Source: Pisolithus tinctorius
Lineage: Eukaryota > Basidiomycota > Agaricomycetes > Boletales > Pisolithaceae
NCBI GenBank assembly: GCA_024663395.1
Contig: JANFAH010000003.1
Location: 4,092,001-4,156,000, forward strand
Direction of reading: 5' to 3'
DNA: 64,000 nucleotides
Shown here: in pieces, positions 46,731 to 61,211 of the stretch
Position numbering within the stretch: the first letter of the stretch is position 1
How the letters are laid out: the number at the start of each line of letters is the position of its first letter
Made by a program: the position numbers and the translations under genes
Notes under the pieces: model-generated
Database searches by the model: none
What the model was told of the DNA's origin: nothing
The model's input: only the letters and a program-made list of their open reading frames with translations

Positions 46731-48360
46731 GGAACGGAAGATCTCAGTACGTAAACAGACATCTTCGATCCAAACAGAATCTGCAGTCGCCGTTTCAATG
46801 CTCTCATCACATCTCAGACTCAGCGACTCGGGTTGCGAACCTCACACGGTCATATCCCTCCCACAACTCATTCATTCCGTACATTTCGGGCTCAGAGGCC
46901 CATTCGGCCATTACTGCTATCGTGGCTCCGAACTCAATATCCAGGCGTCGACCAGCTTTGCAGGTGTCCTATCTACTACATGCCCGCACCCACCACCCCT
47001 ATCTGGTACACTCCCATTCATTTTTCATTTAGGCATTCTGATTGCGGCTGCCATGACGGCCCTGTCCATCCTTCCTTATGAATGAATGAAGCCTGTGCTC
47101 CTCTCCTTGATAGCACTGTTGGCCATCTTCGTGGCATCATCATGAGTCCGGTCGGGACGGTGTTGCGACCCCATGACCTGGTGGCGATAGAACACCCAGA
47201 CCTCATCTCATATCGCTTTCCTCAAATCACCGGCATTCCCATGGCCTGCTGTCACATATGTGCAGTCTGGATCCCTGGGTTTCCTCCACTCACTCGATTC
47301 CATGTTTCCCTTTTCTGAATGGTCGACTTTTCTGCCGGGCTATCCTATTTCCCGGAAAGACCACTGAATTACCCCTCTCCGACCAGATAGCCCCAATTCC
47401 ACCTATACGCAGCCCACACGGCACGAACGTTCCGATTCCGGCGTCTCCCCTCTCCCTTACCGTGGTCATGTCTACCTACCTCGATTCTCAACGCTATCCT
47501 TTCATCTCCGTTTTTTTGGCCATCAGTTCTGCGGTTGGCCGACATAGCCCCGGCTGATCATCTTGGCAGTGGCGCCCGCCGTTGGCACTGGTCAATGTCC
47601 CATGTCCCTGGAGCCCCTCATCTCGTTCTCAGCCCTAACTCTCCGTTGACGCCCCACCAACGATATCATCCCAGCTCATCCCCTTTCGTCCATCCCTATA
47701 TGTACGGCTGTGGAAAAATCACACTTGCCAACTATTTTGCCGTACACGGAGTTCGCATTACAACGCGATATCGCGCATCACCAAATATCACCACAAATCA
47801 TTCCACTTTTGTGATACCCGTCGCTGAAAGACCCCCGCAAAAACAGAGCACACGTACACGTGGTACCGAGCGATCAAACCTTACCTTGTTTCTTGTGCGG
47901 ACATTGCCGGGGCGCGCGAGTTGTCGGCGGACCAAGGGCGTATACATATGTGTACGCCCCACTCGATTCTTGAGGCAGGAGTTATCCAAGGAGTCAGAGG
48001 GTCGGAGCGGGCAGGTGGGTCAGCAGGCGGAGAGATGTAAGACGCGCGCGTAAGGCGCCCTCGTTCTACATCTACCTTCAGAATCTGTGCCTGGCAGTAG
48101 CCCCTCTTTCGTCTCTCGATTCCAAGACCAATGGGATTGCCCATCAATCGAATTCGATCACGGTTATCAGACAGACACGTCTTCAAGGATCGAGATGGGA
48201 AGATGTCGCGGCCCTCGCGCAGGTGTCGGTGTGAACGCGGCGTGTGAACGGGATTTTACGATGACTCTGCAGATCGAATCTTGTCATCAGAGGGACCACT
48301 CTGGCGGTGTGCACGTACAACGTTAAGTATTGGATAATAATGCGTGCTGCCTCATTTTTT
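46731..48360. other. Gene-poor stretch upstream of the F-box gene
   Basis: Contains the putative promoter of the minus-strand F-box gene. A plus-strand frame at 47535-48053 (172 codons, Pro/Ser/Arg-rich) has no domain or intron signature and I do not call it a gene. Confidence 0.4.
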
Positions 48361-48365
48361 TCCCC

Positions 48366-48795
48366 ACAGTGTGTGCGTTACAAGGGGTGCCGGTGAATAT
48401 TCAGACTCACGAAGTGAGATGGCATCTGAGCACTTCACGCACAAATATGACAGGGGTTCCCAGGGTCGACGGGTGTCACTGACGGGGAGTGGAGCTTGAT
48501 AGCGATCGCGATGGAACCGTAAGCGAGGGGAAAGGGGGGAGGGGTGGAGGAAATAGTAAGTGTGCTGCCTATTTCCCCCCACAGTGTGTGCATTACAATA
48601 GCTGCACGTTCAGGCTCATCAGGTGAGATTCAATCTCAATCTGAGCAATTCACACACAACGCTGCAGGGTCGACGGGGTATCCCCGATGGGGACGGGACT
48701 TGGTGGCGATCGTGATGGGTCCTTAAGCGAGGGGAAGGAGGGGGAGCGACGAAGAGGGGGCCGTGGAGGAGATCATAAGTATGTAAGCACTGGAT
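48366..48795. repeat. Tandem duplication, ~214-bp unit
   Basis: CAGTGTGTGC(G/A)TTACAA starts each copy (about 48368 and 48582). Both continue through a CTCA(T/C)...GTGAGAT block, CAGGGTCGACGGG, GGCGATCG or AGCGATCG, TAAGCGAGGGGAA and a GGAGGA purine tract. Confidence 0.75.
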
Positions 48796-50095
48796 TTGAA
48801 ACAAAAGATGCGTTATAATGCCTGGTAAGTACATATGTGTGCGGATCCGGTGTAGCTTATCAACATACATACATTTGTACCAGAAGGCGCGAACCGTGAT
48901 CCTGTTGAAGCGTTGATCGCGGCGGCCGTCCAACATATCGCATCTCGATAACGAATAGAAGTTCAAAATGACTTTAATACAATAATACATATGTATGTGT
49001 GGGACTCGACGCCATAGGGGATTTAGCCCCTGGGTAGTTACGGACGGCCGCCGTCGCCGTCGGGTGAACGGAAACAAACGGAAATCTTACGTCCGCGAAA
49101 CGAAACAAGCGAAAGCTTACATAATATTGCCAACCCTTCAAGATGATACGCTTGTGACGACGGTCATCAATCAATTCAGTCCCCCTTCAATATTGAATCA
49201 ATACCACCGATAGTGGGGTCTGATAGAATAACACATACACACAAAGGGCTCGCGAAGGTCGTCAGGGCGAGTAGTTGTGGTGTGCCTGACTCAAAGAACT
49301 CCACTCTTGCTAAAGTTAAGTTATGAACCGCGGCAGCAGTTCGGCTTCGACTCTCGACCGCTTTTTGCTGCTAATAAGTATAGGTTAGTTGTTGTAAGTT
49401 GTGCTCAGCTCATCATTTGCCAGGTTGCCTCATGGGGGTATCATGGGGAAACTTATAGTAACTCGTCGGTCGTTGGAGTTCCTCGGGGCAGATTTCCCTC
49501 TTTTTTAATTAATTGCGGCGTTTGCTGTCAGCAAAGTGTCGGCGGTGATGGCCTGACATATTCATATTCTGTGATGACTAGGCGCCCTTTCTCGCAGCTG
49601 CCAATACGTAGCTTGATAACCTGCTGACTTGCTTTCTTCTTTTTTTTTTTTTTCTTCTCTATTGTATAGGTTTAGACGTTGACAGTGGCGGCGCTGTCTC
49701 GTTGCATTGTCTTTCAAAGGCTTTTTTTTTCTTGTTCATTTTTTGACGTCAGCGCGTGCCTATGATATACGGATACCTGACATTAAATCCGAACGTATAC
49801 GGCCCACGCCATCTCCTTCCCATGGTAAAAGAAAGTTGACTCGGGCTTCCTCAGCCTTCAGGGTCATGGACTACAGGCGCCAAGGGGGGGGTTGCATGCA
49901 TGCATGTGTGCATAGGTAGGTGGCTGTTTCAGTTTCGTTAAACCGTTCGTCAGGCATCGACTTCTCATCCCATTCGTTGGAGATATATACATAGTTCTTT
50001 TCAACTTCGCCGCGTCCAGGAACCGTATCTATATGGGACTCGGTGACTTCTTTCAGGGGAACCTGGCGATGTGATGGCCCTCTGCTGCCTAAGGG
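48796..50095. other. Gene-poor stretch with simple repeats
   Basis: Palindromic CATATG-centred motifs (48828, 48988) and T-rich tracts at 49637-49655 and 49722-49745. No gene recognised. Confidence 0.4.
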
Positions 50096-51500
50096 TCGTA
50101 ATGAATTGCCACTGCAGCGCGACATTCGGCTGTGTGGTTGGGTTTTGCTCGTTCAACGTTCAACCGCATCACATGTATCACTTCTCTTGGACGCCGCCGC
50201 GGCCACCACCGTATCACAAGTAGAGAAGGGATCCTAGTACCGCCCAGTGATAGGCTTCCTAAGGGTCGTGGAACTGCAAGGTGTCTGCAGTGCGACTTTC
50301 AAGGTGTGTGGTTTATCTTCAACTATCACATTTATCACTCTCTTGGACGCCGCCGCGGTTACCGTATCACAAGTAGAGAAGGGATCCTAGTACGAACCTT
50401 CAAGTCTCCAGGCACGCGGATACTTTGTTGATCACGTCCGGGCATCACATCAATGGTGCTTACTTGCTACTCGCGGGAACCTCGGTTCTGCACAGACATG
50501 CGTCGCGTCGACTGCATTGCATTGCATTGATATTGAGAAGAATGGCTTTTTCCCGGGGGATCAATGTACTGCCAGCGATAGGCTTCCCAAGGGTCGTGGA
50601 ACTGCAAGATGGCCGCAGTTGGGTTTTGCTCGTTCAACGTTCAACTCATCACATGTATCACTTCTCTTGGACGCCGCCGCGGCCACCGTATCACAAGTAG
50701 AGAAGGGATCCTAGTACCGCCAATGATAGGCTTCCTAAGGGTCGTGGAACTGCAAGGTGTCTGCAGTGCGACTTTCAAGTTGCGTGGTTTATCTTTAACT
50801 ATCACATTTATCACTCTCTTGGACGTCGCCGCGGCAGCCGTATCACGAGTAGAGAAGGGGTCTACTACGAACCTTCAAGTCTTCAGGCACGCCTACGCTT
50901 TGTTGATCACGTTCGGGCATCGCATTAATGGTGCTTACTTGCTACTCGCGGGAGCCTCGGTTCTGCACAGGCATGCGTCGCGTCGACTGCATTGCATTGA
51001 CATTGAGAAGAACGGCTTTTTCACGGGGGGATCAATAGTACTGCCAGCGATAGGCTTCTCAAGGGTCGTGAAACTGCAAGGTGGCCGCAGTGCGACTTTC
51101 GGGGTGCGTGGCTGCTTTTAATCATTTATCTCATTCCATGCATGTCTATTGGAGTCCGGGACTTTGATTTCGCCGTGTTGAATTGCAGGATGCTGATGCA
51201 GCTTTTGGCTGTATGGTTGGTTTTGGTCATTCAACATGGTCACACATCACTCTCTCTTGGACGCCGCGATCACCCTGTCACAATTGAGAGAAGTGGTCTA
51301 TTGCAAAATTTTCAGGCACGCGGATGCTTTGTTGATTACGTCCGGGCATCGCATTGGTGTTTACTACTCGCGGGAGCCTCCGACCTGTGCAGACATGTAT
51401 AGTCGACCTTTTTGGTCGTTCATCTCCCTACATGCATCTATTGGAGTCCGGGACTTCGACTTCGCCGGGTTCGCATTTATGGAAAGACCAATGAAAAGGG
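50096..51500. repeat. Higher-order tandem repeat array, ~480-bp unit with internal sub-repeats
   Basis: The core TTGGACG(C/T)CGCCGCGG occurs at about 50187, 50343, 50667 and 50819, with a truncated version at 51257. Spacing alternates between about 155 and 324 bp, so each ~480-bp unit holds two related halves. GTATCAC(A/G)AGTAGAGAAG follows the core in the first four. Other shared pieces are AAGGGTCGTGGAACTGCAAG, the ACTCGCGGGA block and GCGTCGCGTCGACTGCATTG. Confidence 0.85.
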
Positions 51501-53435
51501 TGTGCTGCGACCTTTAGGCACGCGTACTTTGTGGGTTGCGCGTCCGCCCGCAGGACGGTTCTGCGCAGAAACGCGTGGTATGGTTGCACTTTGCATGCAC
51601 GCACGCATGAGATCGCCGTCGCCTTACTTCCATTCAGTGGGTGGGTGTGTCTATTTATTGAGTTCATTCGAGAGCTAACCGCCTCCATGTGAATATGTAT
51701 ATGTAGTGAGTTTGACACGAAGCACGCGCTTGTACTTTGCATACATAGTCGTGAGATCCCCGTCGCCGTACATGCGGTGGGTCATATCATATGTGCCAAT
51801 TTCACTCAGCTAACCCATTCTTGTATGTGGTGAGTTTGGCTGTACGTTAACAAGGGCACACGAGTGCCAAAGGGGAGGGGGAGTTACATTGCTGCGTACT
51901 CCATGTGTCGGATTCGCCTGTAAAAATGCACGCGTGCCTTGTTGATCACACCCGAGTATTGTATGGGTTTACTACTCGAAGGAGGGTTTTGATGTGGCGT
52001 ATTACGCACCCATTACACGCTTGCGCTTAGCATGCATAGTCATGAGATCTCCGCCGCTGTACATGGGACATATCATGCATGCCAATCTGGCAATTCCATT
52101 TGGTGGGTAGGTGTATCTGTCTATTCAGTCGTTTCGAGAACTGAAACCTTGTCGTGATTTGTAGTAAGTTTGCGATACGTACGCTGTGTGGCAGGTAATG
52201 TCCAGAACTTCGTTCGATGAGCCTTCCATTGGTTCGATCTCTGCACTCGGCACCCACAACTGCACTGTCTGGACTGTCGAATCGTTCAGATTCAAGCCTG
52301 GAATCATTGACAGACCGAATTAATGATCCTTGAGATGAAGGTAATTCAATGCGCACGGCGAATATGGCTGTATTATCCCCATCTGCGGTAAAGTTTCAGA
52401 ACCACTGATATCAATCCCATCAGTCATAGACCCTTCTCTGCGTCTCGACCACCCTCGAAAGGAAGAAGAAGCGGATTGGAAGCTAGGATAGATTGACAAG
52501 TGATTTTGAAAAAGGGGGGCCATGGGTGGCTGGCAAGGTCCATTGGCCTTGTTGAGAAATTTCCGGTTGTACTACGCGTGTTGAAGACGGCGTTTAGTTT
52601 GGGCTGAATGAAGGAAGCGTGCGTGCATGTGTGGTAGGAAGGGTAGCTATTCGGCACCGTTCGTTTCTTTCCCAGCCCTTGGCCCATTGGAGAGCTGACT
52701 GCAAGTGAGTCCTGGAACGTTCTCTCGTTCTCTTACCGACTTTTCTTTTGCTCGCATAGAACCCGGTTACCATCGGCGACAACGAAGTGTATCATATGAA
52801 GATAGAACGTATCCATTCGATAGCTGATGATCGTCTTCCGCGAGAGCTTTGTACGGGACTCGAGACTATAGATCCTATCAGACACTCGCATAAAAGCATT
52901 TTGCCCTGTCTGTTTCGGTCGTGGGAAGAAGGGGGGCCGAGAGCCGTTGTTGGCGCCAAGCTGCACTGCGATGGAGCCCCAAATATGGGGCAGGTTCTAG
53001 GTACCTTGGCGGATCCTCCGAGTTCAAATTCTCTTTTTGAGACCTTTAGCGCCCTTGGAGAATATTGTGATAGATGCGCGTTCTGTGACTTTGTGAAGGG
53101 ATGAACGGAGGGCGCTGCCATGGGTGGCCAGTGTTTCTCAACTACTGGATGTTGCAACATGCGCAGCAGATGTGTTGAGTGAGTGGAATGTTGCCAGGTG
53201 CCCGCCTTGTTCTCACTGCGTCGTTGTCGTCGTCGTCAACGAATGGGAGGGGGCGACGAATACAACCGCGGAGGAAGCAAAGAGGGCATTCCACATCTGG
53301 TCAAATCAACCCCTAAAAAGGAATATGAAGAGCGGGGACTCGGTGCAGACGAGCCCAGCGTATAAAAAGTGTCGATCCCATCCAAATCCCAGAACTTGTC
53401 TCTTTCCCTCGTTCCCCGTTCACCTCACAGAACTG
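51501..53435. other. Gene-poor stretch upstream of the PUF gene
   Basis: 51420-52100 has further loose repeats (ATTGGAGTCCGGGACTT occurs at about 51152 and 51440; GCATACATAGTCGTGAGAT at 51738 and a similar block at 52030). No gene recognised; the last few hundred bases should contain the PUF promoter. Confidence 0.4.
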
Positions 53436-56107
53436 ATGCAGTCCAGCGCCCCGCAGACATTTCGTCCGTTCTCTGACGACTACTACGATCCGCCGCATGC
53501 CAGGACATCCGCTGGATCTATATGGGCTCCGAGGCACAAGAAACAGAGTCTGTCTGGCCACCGCGTCTCGACGGCCGCTCGGGCAACGGTGAAAATTTAT
53601 CTATCCCGCGAACGCTTTACACAATAGGTTTAGAGTGTTCGGAGGTGCCGCGGGCCACGGCGAGGACGTGTTCGGCCCTGCGGGGATCGTTAGTCCCCCT
53701 CGCAAAAAAGACATTGGGGCCATCGGAGACGGGAGGAAGAGGAAGAGCCCAGAGTTCGAGGATAACGTTCGTCGTCATCCTTTTTTCTTTGGCGCATATA
53801 CACGGAGTGCTGATCGCTCGCGGACGTTTTCAGCATGTTGAACAGCTCTTGCGTGCTTTGAACTTGAACTCGCCTGCAGCTGGCGGTCAGGGTTCTGCGT
53901 GCTCTCCTCCTCGTGAGCAATCAGCGGACGCATCCGGCGGCTCTCCGGACTTGTCTCCCACTTCGACCACGTCCACCCTCCTCACGCCTACAGACTTGTC
54001 GCCTGCCAAGTCTCCGTTCGAGTTAAAACTGAATGCACCCTACGAGGTACCTGCTGCACCTACTGTTAACGTGTCTTCATCTTCTCTCTTGCTCGAGCAC
54101 GGCTCACCTTTGAGAAACGCGAATATATGCTCTCCGCTACTCACAACAGCCCTCATGGGAGGGTTCTTAGTGCACAGGTCCCATATGTCGTTCCCTCCAA
54201 CAGTTTTGCGTATTTCGATCACTACGCGGAAGACACCGCTGCCATGCTCGGCAATCAATTGCTTCGTGAGGGGATACTGCCTCAACTCGGTCAGCGACCA
54301 GACGCCGCTACGACTTGGCGAGCTCCAGTCCTACATCCCGGCCGACTGGTTGACGGAAGACGCATACAACAGACTCAACCTTTCGTCGGGTATGGCCACG
54401 GAGGACTCGCTGAAGTCCTCTCTTCCCCATATAGCGCTTGCTTCTCGTCAAGACTCAGCAATGCCGCTTTCTCACGAGGTCGGTGGAGCCTGTAATGAAC
54501 CCTTTGCACCCGCTGATACACGATTTTGCAGCCCATCAACTTCTTATCCCTGCTTCATCCCTCCTCCTCTCCCCATACCACGTCTTCGTTGCTCGCATCA
54601 TCAAGTCTTCGGATCAGCAAGCCTCGATCTTTTTGCAACAGAAATTGAAAGTGGCCGATGTTGAAGAGCGGCATAAGATCGTCGATGCGATTTGCGCGCG
54701 AGGCTTCGAGATGATGTCACACCGGTAACTTGGGTCGTTCTCGGCATTTTTTGACTCGGAAAGGCTAACGACCCATTATGTAGTTTTGGAAATTGGGCTG
54801 TACAGAGGTGCCTCGACGTCGCGGCAACGCCGGAAGAGAGGCGCAAGATCGTTGCCTGCATGAGGTTTGGCTTGTATCCGCATCTTCGGTACCGTCCACT
54901 CACGCATTTCACCACGTGTGTAGAGGTCGGGTCGTTGATCTCGCTACTAATTGCTATGGATGCCACGTTCTTCAAAAGGCATTGGATTGCGAGGAAGATA
55001 TTAGGCTTTTGATCGTCTCGGAACTTCTTCTTGGAGATCCTGCGCTGACGCTGACGAACAAACACGCCTCCCATGTTTGGAGTAAGGTATGCCAATCCCA
55101 GCACTGCCGCGGTAATGGACCTGACAAAGTTAGATCATGGAGCTGACCTGGACACCTCCGGCGCCTCCGATCTTTTCATAGTAGGTGCTCTGCGCCCCGA
55201 GCTGCAGTATGGATATTGATAACTATCCACTCACTTTATAGCGTCAACAAGTCTTTGAAGGGCAAGTGGGCCTCGCTTGCTTGCCACGAGACGGGTTCTC
55301 TTGTCGTTCAGGTACGATCATTATGGAAATTCGTGGTACAGGCGTGCTCATTGACACATAGCATGCGTTTGAGAACCTGGAAGAGTCCGCCAAAGACGGT
55401 ATCGTTGACGAGTTGCTCAATCAAGGTCCCGCCGTTTTTGCTGAGATTTGTAAGAACCAATGGGGTTCGTACTGTATCCAACACAGTGGGTTTTCGAACT
55501 CTCAGCGTAAAAGACAATGTCGTGACTGTTTTTCAGTTCTCGAGCACGGTTCGCAAAAGCATCGTCAGATGTGCCTCGACCATCTTATCAACGATTTGCT
55601 CGACTTCGCTACCAATGAACAGGGATTCAAGTCTGTCACGCGGGCGTTTAAGGAGGCTGACTCTGAGACCACGGCGAGGATGGTAAAGAGGATGTGCGAA
55701 CCGGCCAAAGGGTATGGTGTCGCCAGTCTGCTTGTCCGTCATTGACATGTTGCCAGGGGCCGTGCCATGATCGTGGATCTCGCCCTTTCGGTCACTGGAA
55801 GTCAACTGATTGCAAGCATCTTGCCCCAGGTATTTGTACGACTTTAGAAAGAACCAAATGCTGAGTCTTCGTAGGCTGACAACGACCAACGCGCCCTTTT
55901 GTATGATTGTATTCGGGGCCACATCGTGACTTTACGCGGCTGCAAGACCGGCTCAAAGGTTATCTGGCTATTGTACGTCTCTTCTTTATGATACCGTGCA
56001 TCGAAATACTAATGCGGTGCGCAGCGACAGGATGGTTAGCGTTGCGATCTAATCCATAGGTTTCTCTTTGCTGATCTGTGATCCAGCGTGCGTACTATGG
56101 CTACTAA
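53436..56107 (+). CDS. Pumilio-homology (PUF) RNA-binding protein
   Basis: PUF proteins bind specific mRNA elements, usually in 3' UTRs, and control their stability or translation. The N-terminal part from Met at 53436 is Ser/Pro-rich and includes DVFGPAGIVSPPR, GAIGDGRKRKSPEFED, an intron 53767-53833, HVEQLLRALNLNSP and FEKREYMLSATHNSPHG. The C-terminal part has Pumilio repeats in one consistent frame: NPLHPLIHDFAAHQLL, FGNWAVQRCLD, NCYGCHVLQKALD, HETGSLVVQHAFENL, NQWGSYCIQHILEHG, NEQGFKSVTRAFKE, ALSVTGSQLIASIL and the end LFDRMRAYYGY. Exons here end or begin at 54724/54784, 54864/54924, 55086/55134, 55180/55242, 55311/55362, 55495/55537, 55711/55757, 55829/55875, 55972/56025 and 56034/56087. 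In 53600-53640 and 54090-54490 the frame changes several times in ways I could not resolve into introns, so base errors there are possible. Confidence 0.85.
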
Positions 56108-56868
56108 AGACACATGAACCTTCATATATTCCATGGCCGAGGGGTATCCGTCGACTCCGCGTTCTGCCTTGGCCCTTTTCAGGTTCATATCTAGGAGCAA
56201 GCCTCGGTTTATCTTCCCTATCCATCACGGAAACTACGATTCGAATCAGTCGTACTAGCATCGTATCATTTCCACAACGAAAGCCCTCGCAAGATCCTGC
56301 TCAGTACATTCTACCTGCCGCCATCAAGGTCAAGTCTTCATATATCCAAATTCGATTCTCGCCGAACGATATGCATCCAACTGGCAAAGCATCAAAAACC
56401 TCATTTTATTTATGCTTATTTCGCACCTATCAAAGCAAACGCTTCCTCTCTCGTATTTCATTTACTTTTGCGCATCATTCCCGATCCCTTTCGTTGCCAA
56501 ACGGGGGATTTGCTTCTCGTCTGGAATACGAGAGTCAAAGGGCGCTGTACCCATGTATGTGTCTCGATTTCCTCCATCAGAATTCTCAGCCCAACCATTG
56601 CATGGACCTTATATGCTGTACAGTCAAATCACCTCATTGCAATTCCATAGACGTATGTATTAGAAGGTGTGTTCCCCACGTTAGGGTGTAGTTGTCAGGG
56701 TAAGAGTGTTAGGCATATCATGTGAGGTCGTTAGTCGTTAAAGGAGAAGACATGAGAGCGTGAAGTTTCTACGAGACCTGTGGTAGTAAGGGTATCAAAA
56801 GAAATATGGTACTGGTGCGCGAGATACGATGGAATACAAGTAATACATGCCGAGTTGAAAATGGATGT
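56108..56868. other. Intergenic stretch between convergent PUF and coiled-coil genes
   Basis: Contains both 3' UTRs. Open frames here are continuations of the PUF frame past its last splice site and are not coding. Confidence 0.5.
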
Positions 56869-57733
56869 TCATGCAGACAATCTGGAAGGGAGAGCTTCCT
56901 GCCTCAGAGCTTCGCACTTCATTTCCTGTGTCTCTGCTCGTTCTATCGTCTCGTTTAACTTCTCCTCGCGCTCTTGCATCCTCTGCTCCATCCCTAATAT
57001 CAGCAAACGGACCTGTCGAACTGTGCGCGGGTGGCTTCGACAGACATCGGAGTCGGTGAAGCACTTTGTCCGGAAGACTCCGTAGTTGATGGAAGTTGTC
57101 CACGGTGGAGGTACGTGCCCATTCCCATGCGTGCCGAGGACGTGGATGAGGGAGTGATGTCAAGGACAGACTATGAATAACGTGGTTCAGTAATTTGGGG
57201 AGGTGGCAACAAGAGATCGGGAGCGTTACCTGCCAATTCTCTCCTGCGACTTTAGCGAGTGCCTGTCGAGAAGTTTTTCACGGGTTTTGATCCTGGAGGA
57301 TGTGAGGTGGTCAGTAGACAGATAGCAGAGGGTGATGTAGTAGGACTAATTGTGATTGGCCAGAAGAGCTTACCGATCGATTTCAGCCATGCACCGTTCA
57401 TTCTCGTTGCGTGCCTTGGAGGAGCAACTCCAGATTCCTACGTTCCTTTTCGTATTCTTGGAACTTTTCGATGGATGGGCGTTGCGCAAGTTGGGCTTGG
57501 AGGCTTAAATGGTCGTTTGAAGCTACACACGTTATTGTCAAGAGACGCGTCGGAAGGCAGGGGTGTAGTTACTTTGTCATTCTCGCGATCTTTGTCGAGA
57601 AGTTGTTTCCGGAGAACGTCTTCGACGGGTTCTTCTGAGGACTCACGGAGGACACCGAGGTCGTCTGCAGCGATGGAGGCTGAGGTTGTTTGTTGTATGT
57701 CCTGACGCTTTGAGTTCGGCGCATCGTCGCCAT
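56869..57733 (-). CDS. Conserved coiled-coil protein, function unknown
   Basis: Unnamed family that I recall from other mushroom genomes. Exons: 57733-57573 (MATMRRTQSVRTYNKQPQPP start), 57522-57374 (SLQAQLAQRPSIEKFQEYEK and NLELLLQGTQRE), 57292-57230 (TREKLLDR, LAKVAGENWQ) and 57170-56869 (SVLDITPSSTSSARMGMGTY, then VRLLILGMEQRMQEREEKLN and TIERAETQEMKCEALRQEAL). Heptad-like Leu spacing in exons 2 and 4 predicts coiled coils of about 40-50 residues. The reading frame breaks at exon 1/2, near 57395 (GAG/AAT), in exon 3 after LLDR, and in exon 4 before VRLLILG; each break is repaired by one or two bases. A scaffold role is plausible, but nothing in the sequence fixes a function. It diverges from SNF1. 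Confidence 0.7.
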
Positions 57734-58168
57734 GGTGTATGTACTGCAGCTGTAGAGTGGTGGTTCAAAAGGGGCGCGTGGGGCGTGTTGGGGAGAGCCA
57801 CGTGATTTGGGGAGGTACAGGGGTATTTATCCCGATATAAGGTATGATTTCTGTGGGGGTGATGAGAGGTCTCTTTGTGGACACATTCGCACAAGTTGAC
57901 TGACACAAGCTCGTCTTTTTTCATTTTTTCTCATCTCAACCGTACAGAACGATATCCAAGGGTGAGGAGACGATCGATACGGCGACGGGGGTGCGGGCTG
58001 TCTTGCGCCACCCCCCTTTTTGGCCGTAAATGGCAACGATGAGAGCATGTCGACTCTGATTTTTCCGCACGCCCACTCAGTGACAATTATTGCTAGGCTC
58101 TTTCCACGAGGCTGTCCACCGCTGACGACAGCGACGACGCTTACACGAGATAACGACGGCATCACGCT
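57734..58168. promoter_or_regulatory. Shared intergenic promoter region, coiled-coil gene / SNF1
   Basis: 435 bp between divergent start codons. A CACCCCCC pyrimidine tract at about 58006-58015 and a GGGGG at 57987 are visible. I could not identify a specific factor site. Confidence 0.45.
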
Positions 58169-60481
<2,313 letters not shown>

Positions 60482-61211
60482 TCCTCGGCATCACTGCATA
60501 CAGTGCAAGTATAGAGAGAAAGATACCTCAGTTTAGTCAGTTAGGTGTGTTCTTGTTGCCTCTATATGGATGATACGAGTTCTCATTCACATAGATTGCT
60601 TTCCTTGTCTCACTCGTTTGTCTTTATTTCTTCGTTCACGACCACGAAGATGTGCAATAGCCCTACCCTCTCACATATGTACTGCTATCTGTTTCGGATT
60701 TTCTTTTTTTGCTTGTACGTTTTTTGTCATATCATGCACGCTGAGCCCTCGTGATATCTTCCGCTTTGTCATGTATTCGTGCTATTTGACTCAAATCAGT
60801 AGATGTAGCAATGCTGCGTACGAGTTTTTTTTTTCTTTCTTTGCGGTTACATTTTGGGAATGCGGTGGAGCTTGCATCATCGTTGGCTCATCCTTCACCC
60901 GGTAACTTGGCATGTGTGGATGGTGAAGCACTGACCACTCTGTCACGGAGTGGATACCCCGTTTCCCAGTAGAACTGAATTGAAATCGAGTCTGCATGGT
61001 ACGGGACAACACACGGCATGACCTGGGTCCCTCGCACCTGTTTTCCAGGACATCAAAGAAATAAATGTCAGGCCTTCCCAACACTGAAGAACCGAATTCC
61101 AAGCCGACCCCTCCCCTGACCACGAGAGCTCTCCATGGAGTGCGAGTAAGTTATCGAGCGAGGGCTGAGGGTAAGGTGATAGCAACTAGCAGTCACGCGT
61201 GCTATTTTGGT
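60482..61211. other. Intergenic stretch between convergent SNF1 and RPB7
   Basis: T-rich, with T/C runs at 60700-60725 and 60827-60845; probably overlapping 3' UTRs. The plus-strand frame from 61065 runs antisense into the last RPB7 exons and has no family features. Confidence 0.5.

Noticed and set aside
46459..47085. A 208-codon plus-strand frame
   Set aside because: It is antisense to the F-box gene and has no own family signature.
47535..48053. 172-codon plus-strand frame
   Set aside because: Biased composition, no domain, no introns and no homologue that I know; probably chance.
53522..54664. A 380-codon plus-strand frame
   Set aside because: It overlaps the PUF gene; only parts of it agree with the protein family and others are out-of-frame readings of the same exons and of an intron, so I did not list it as a separate gene.
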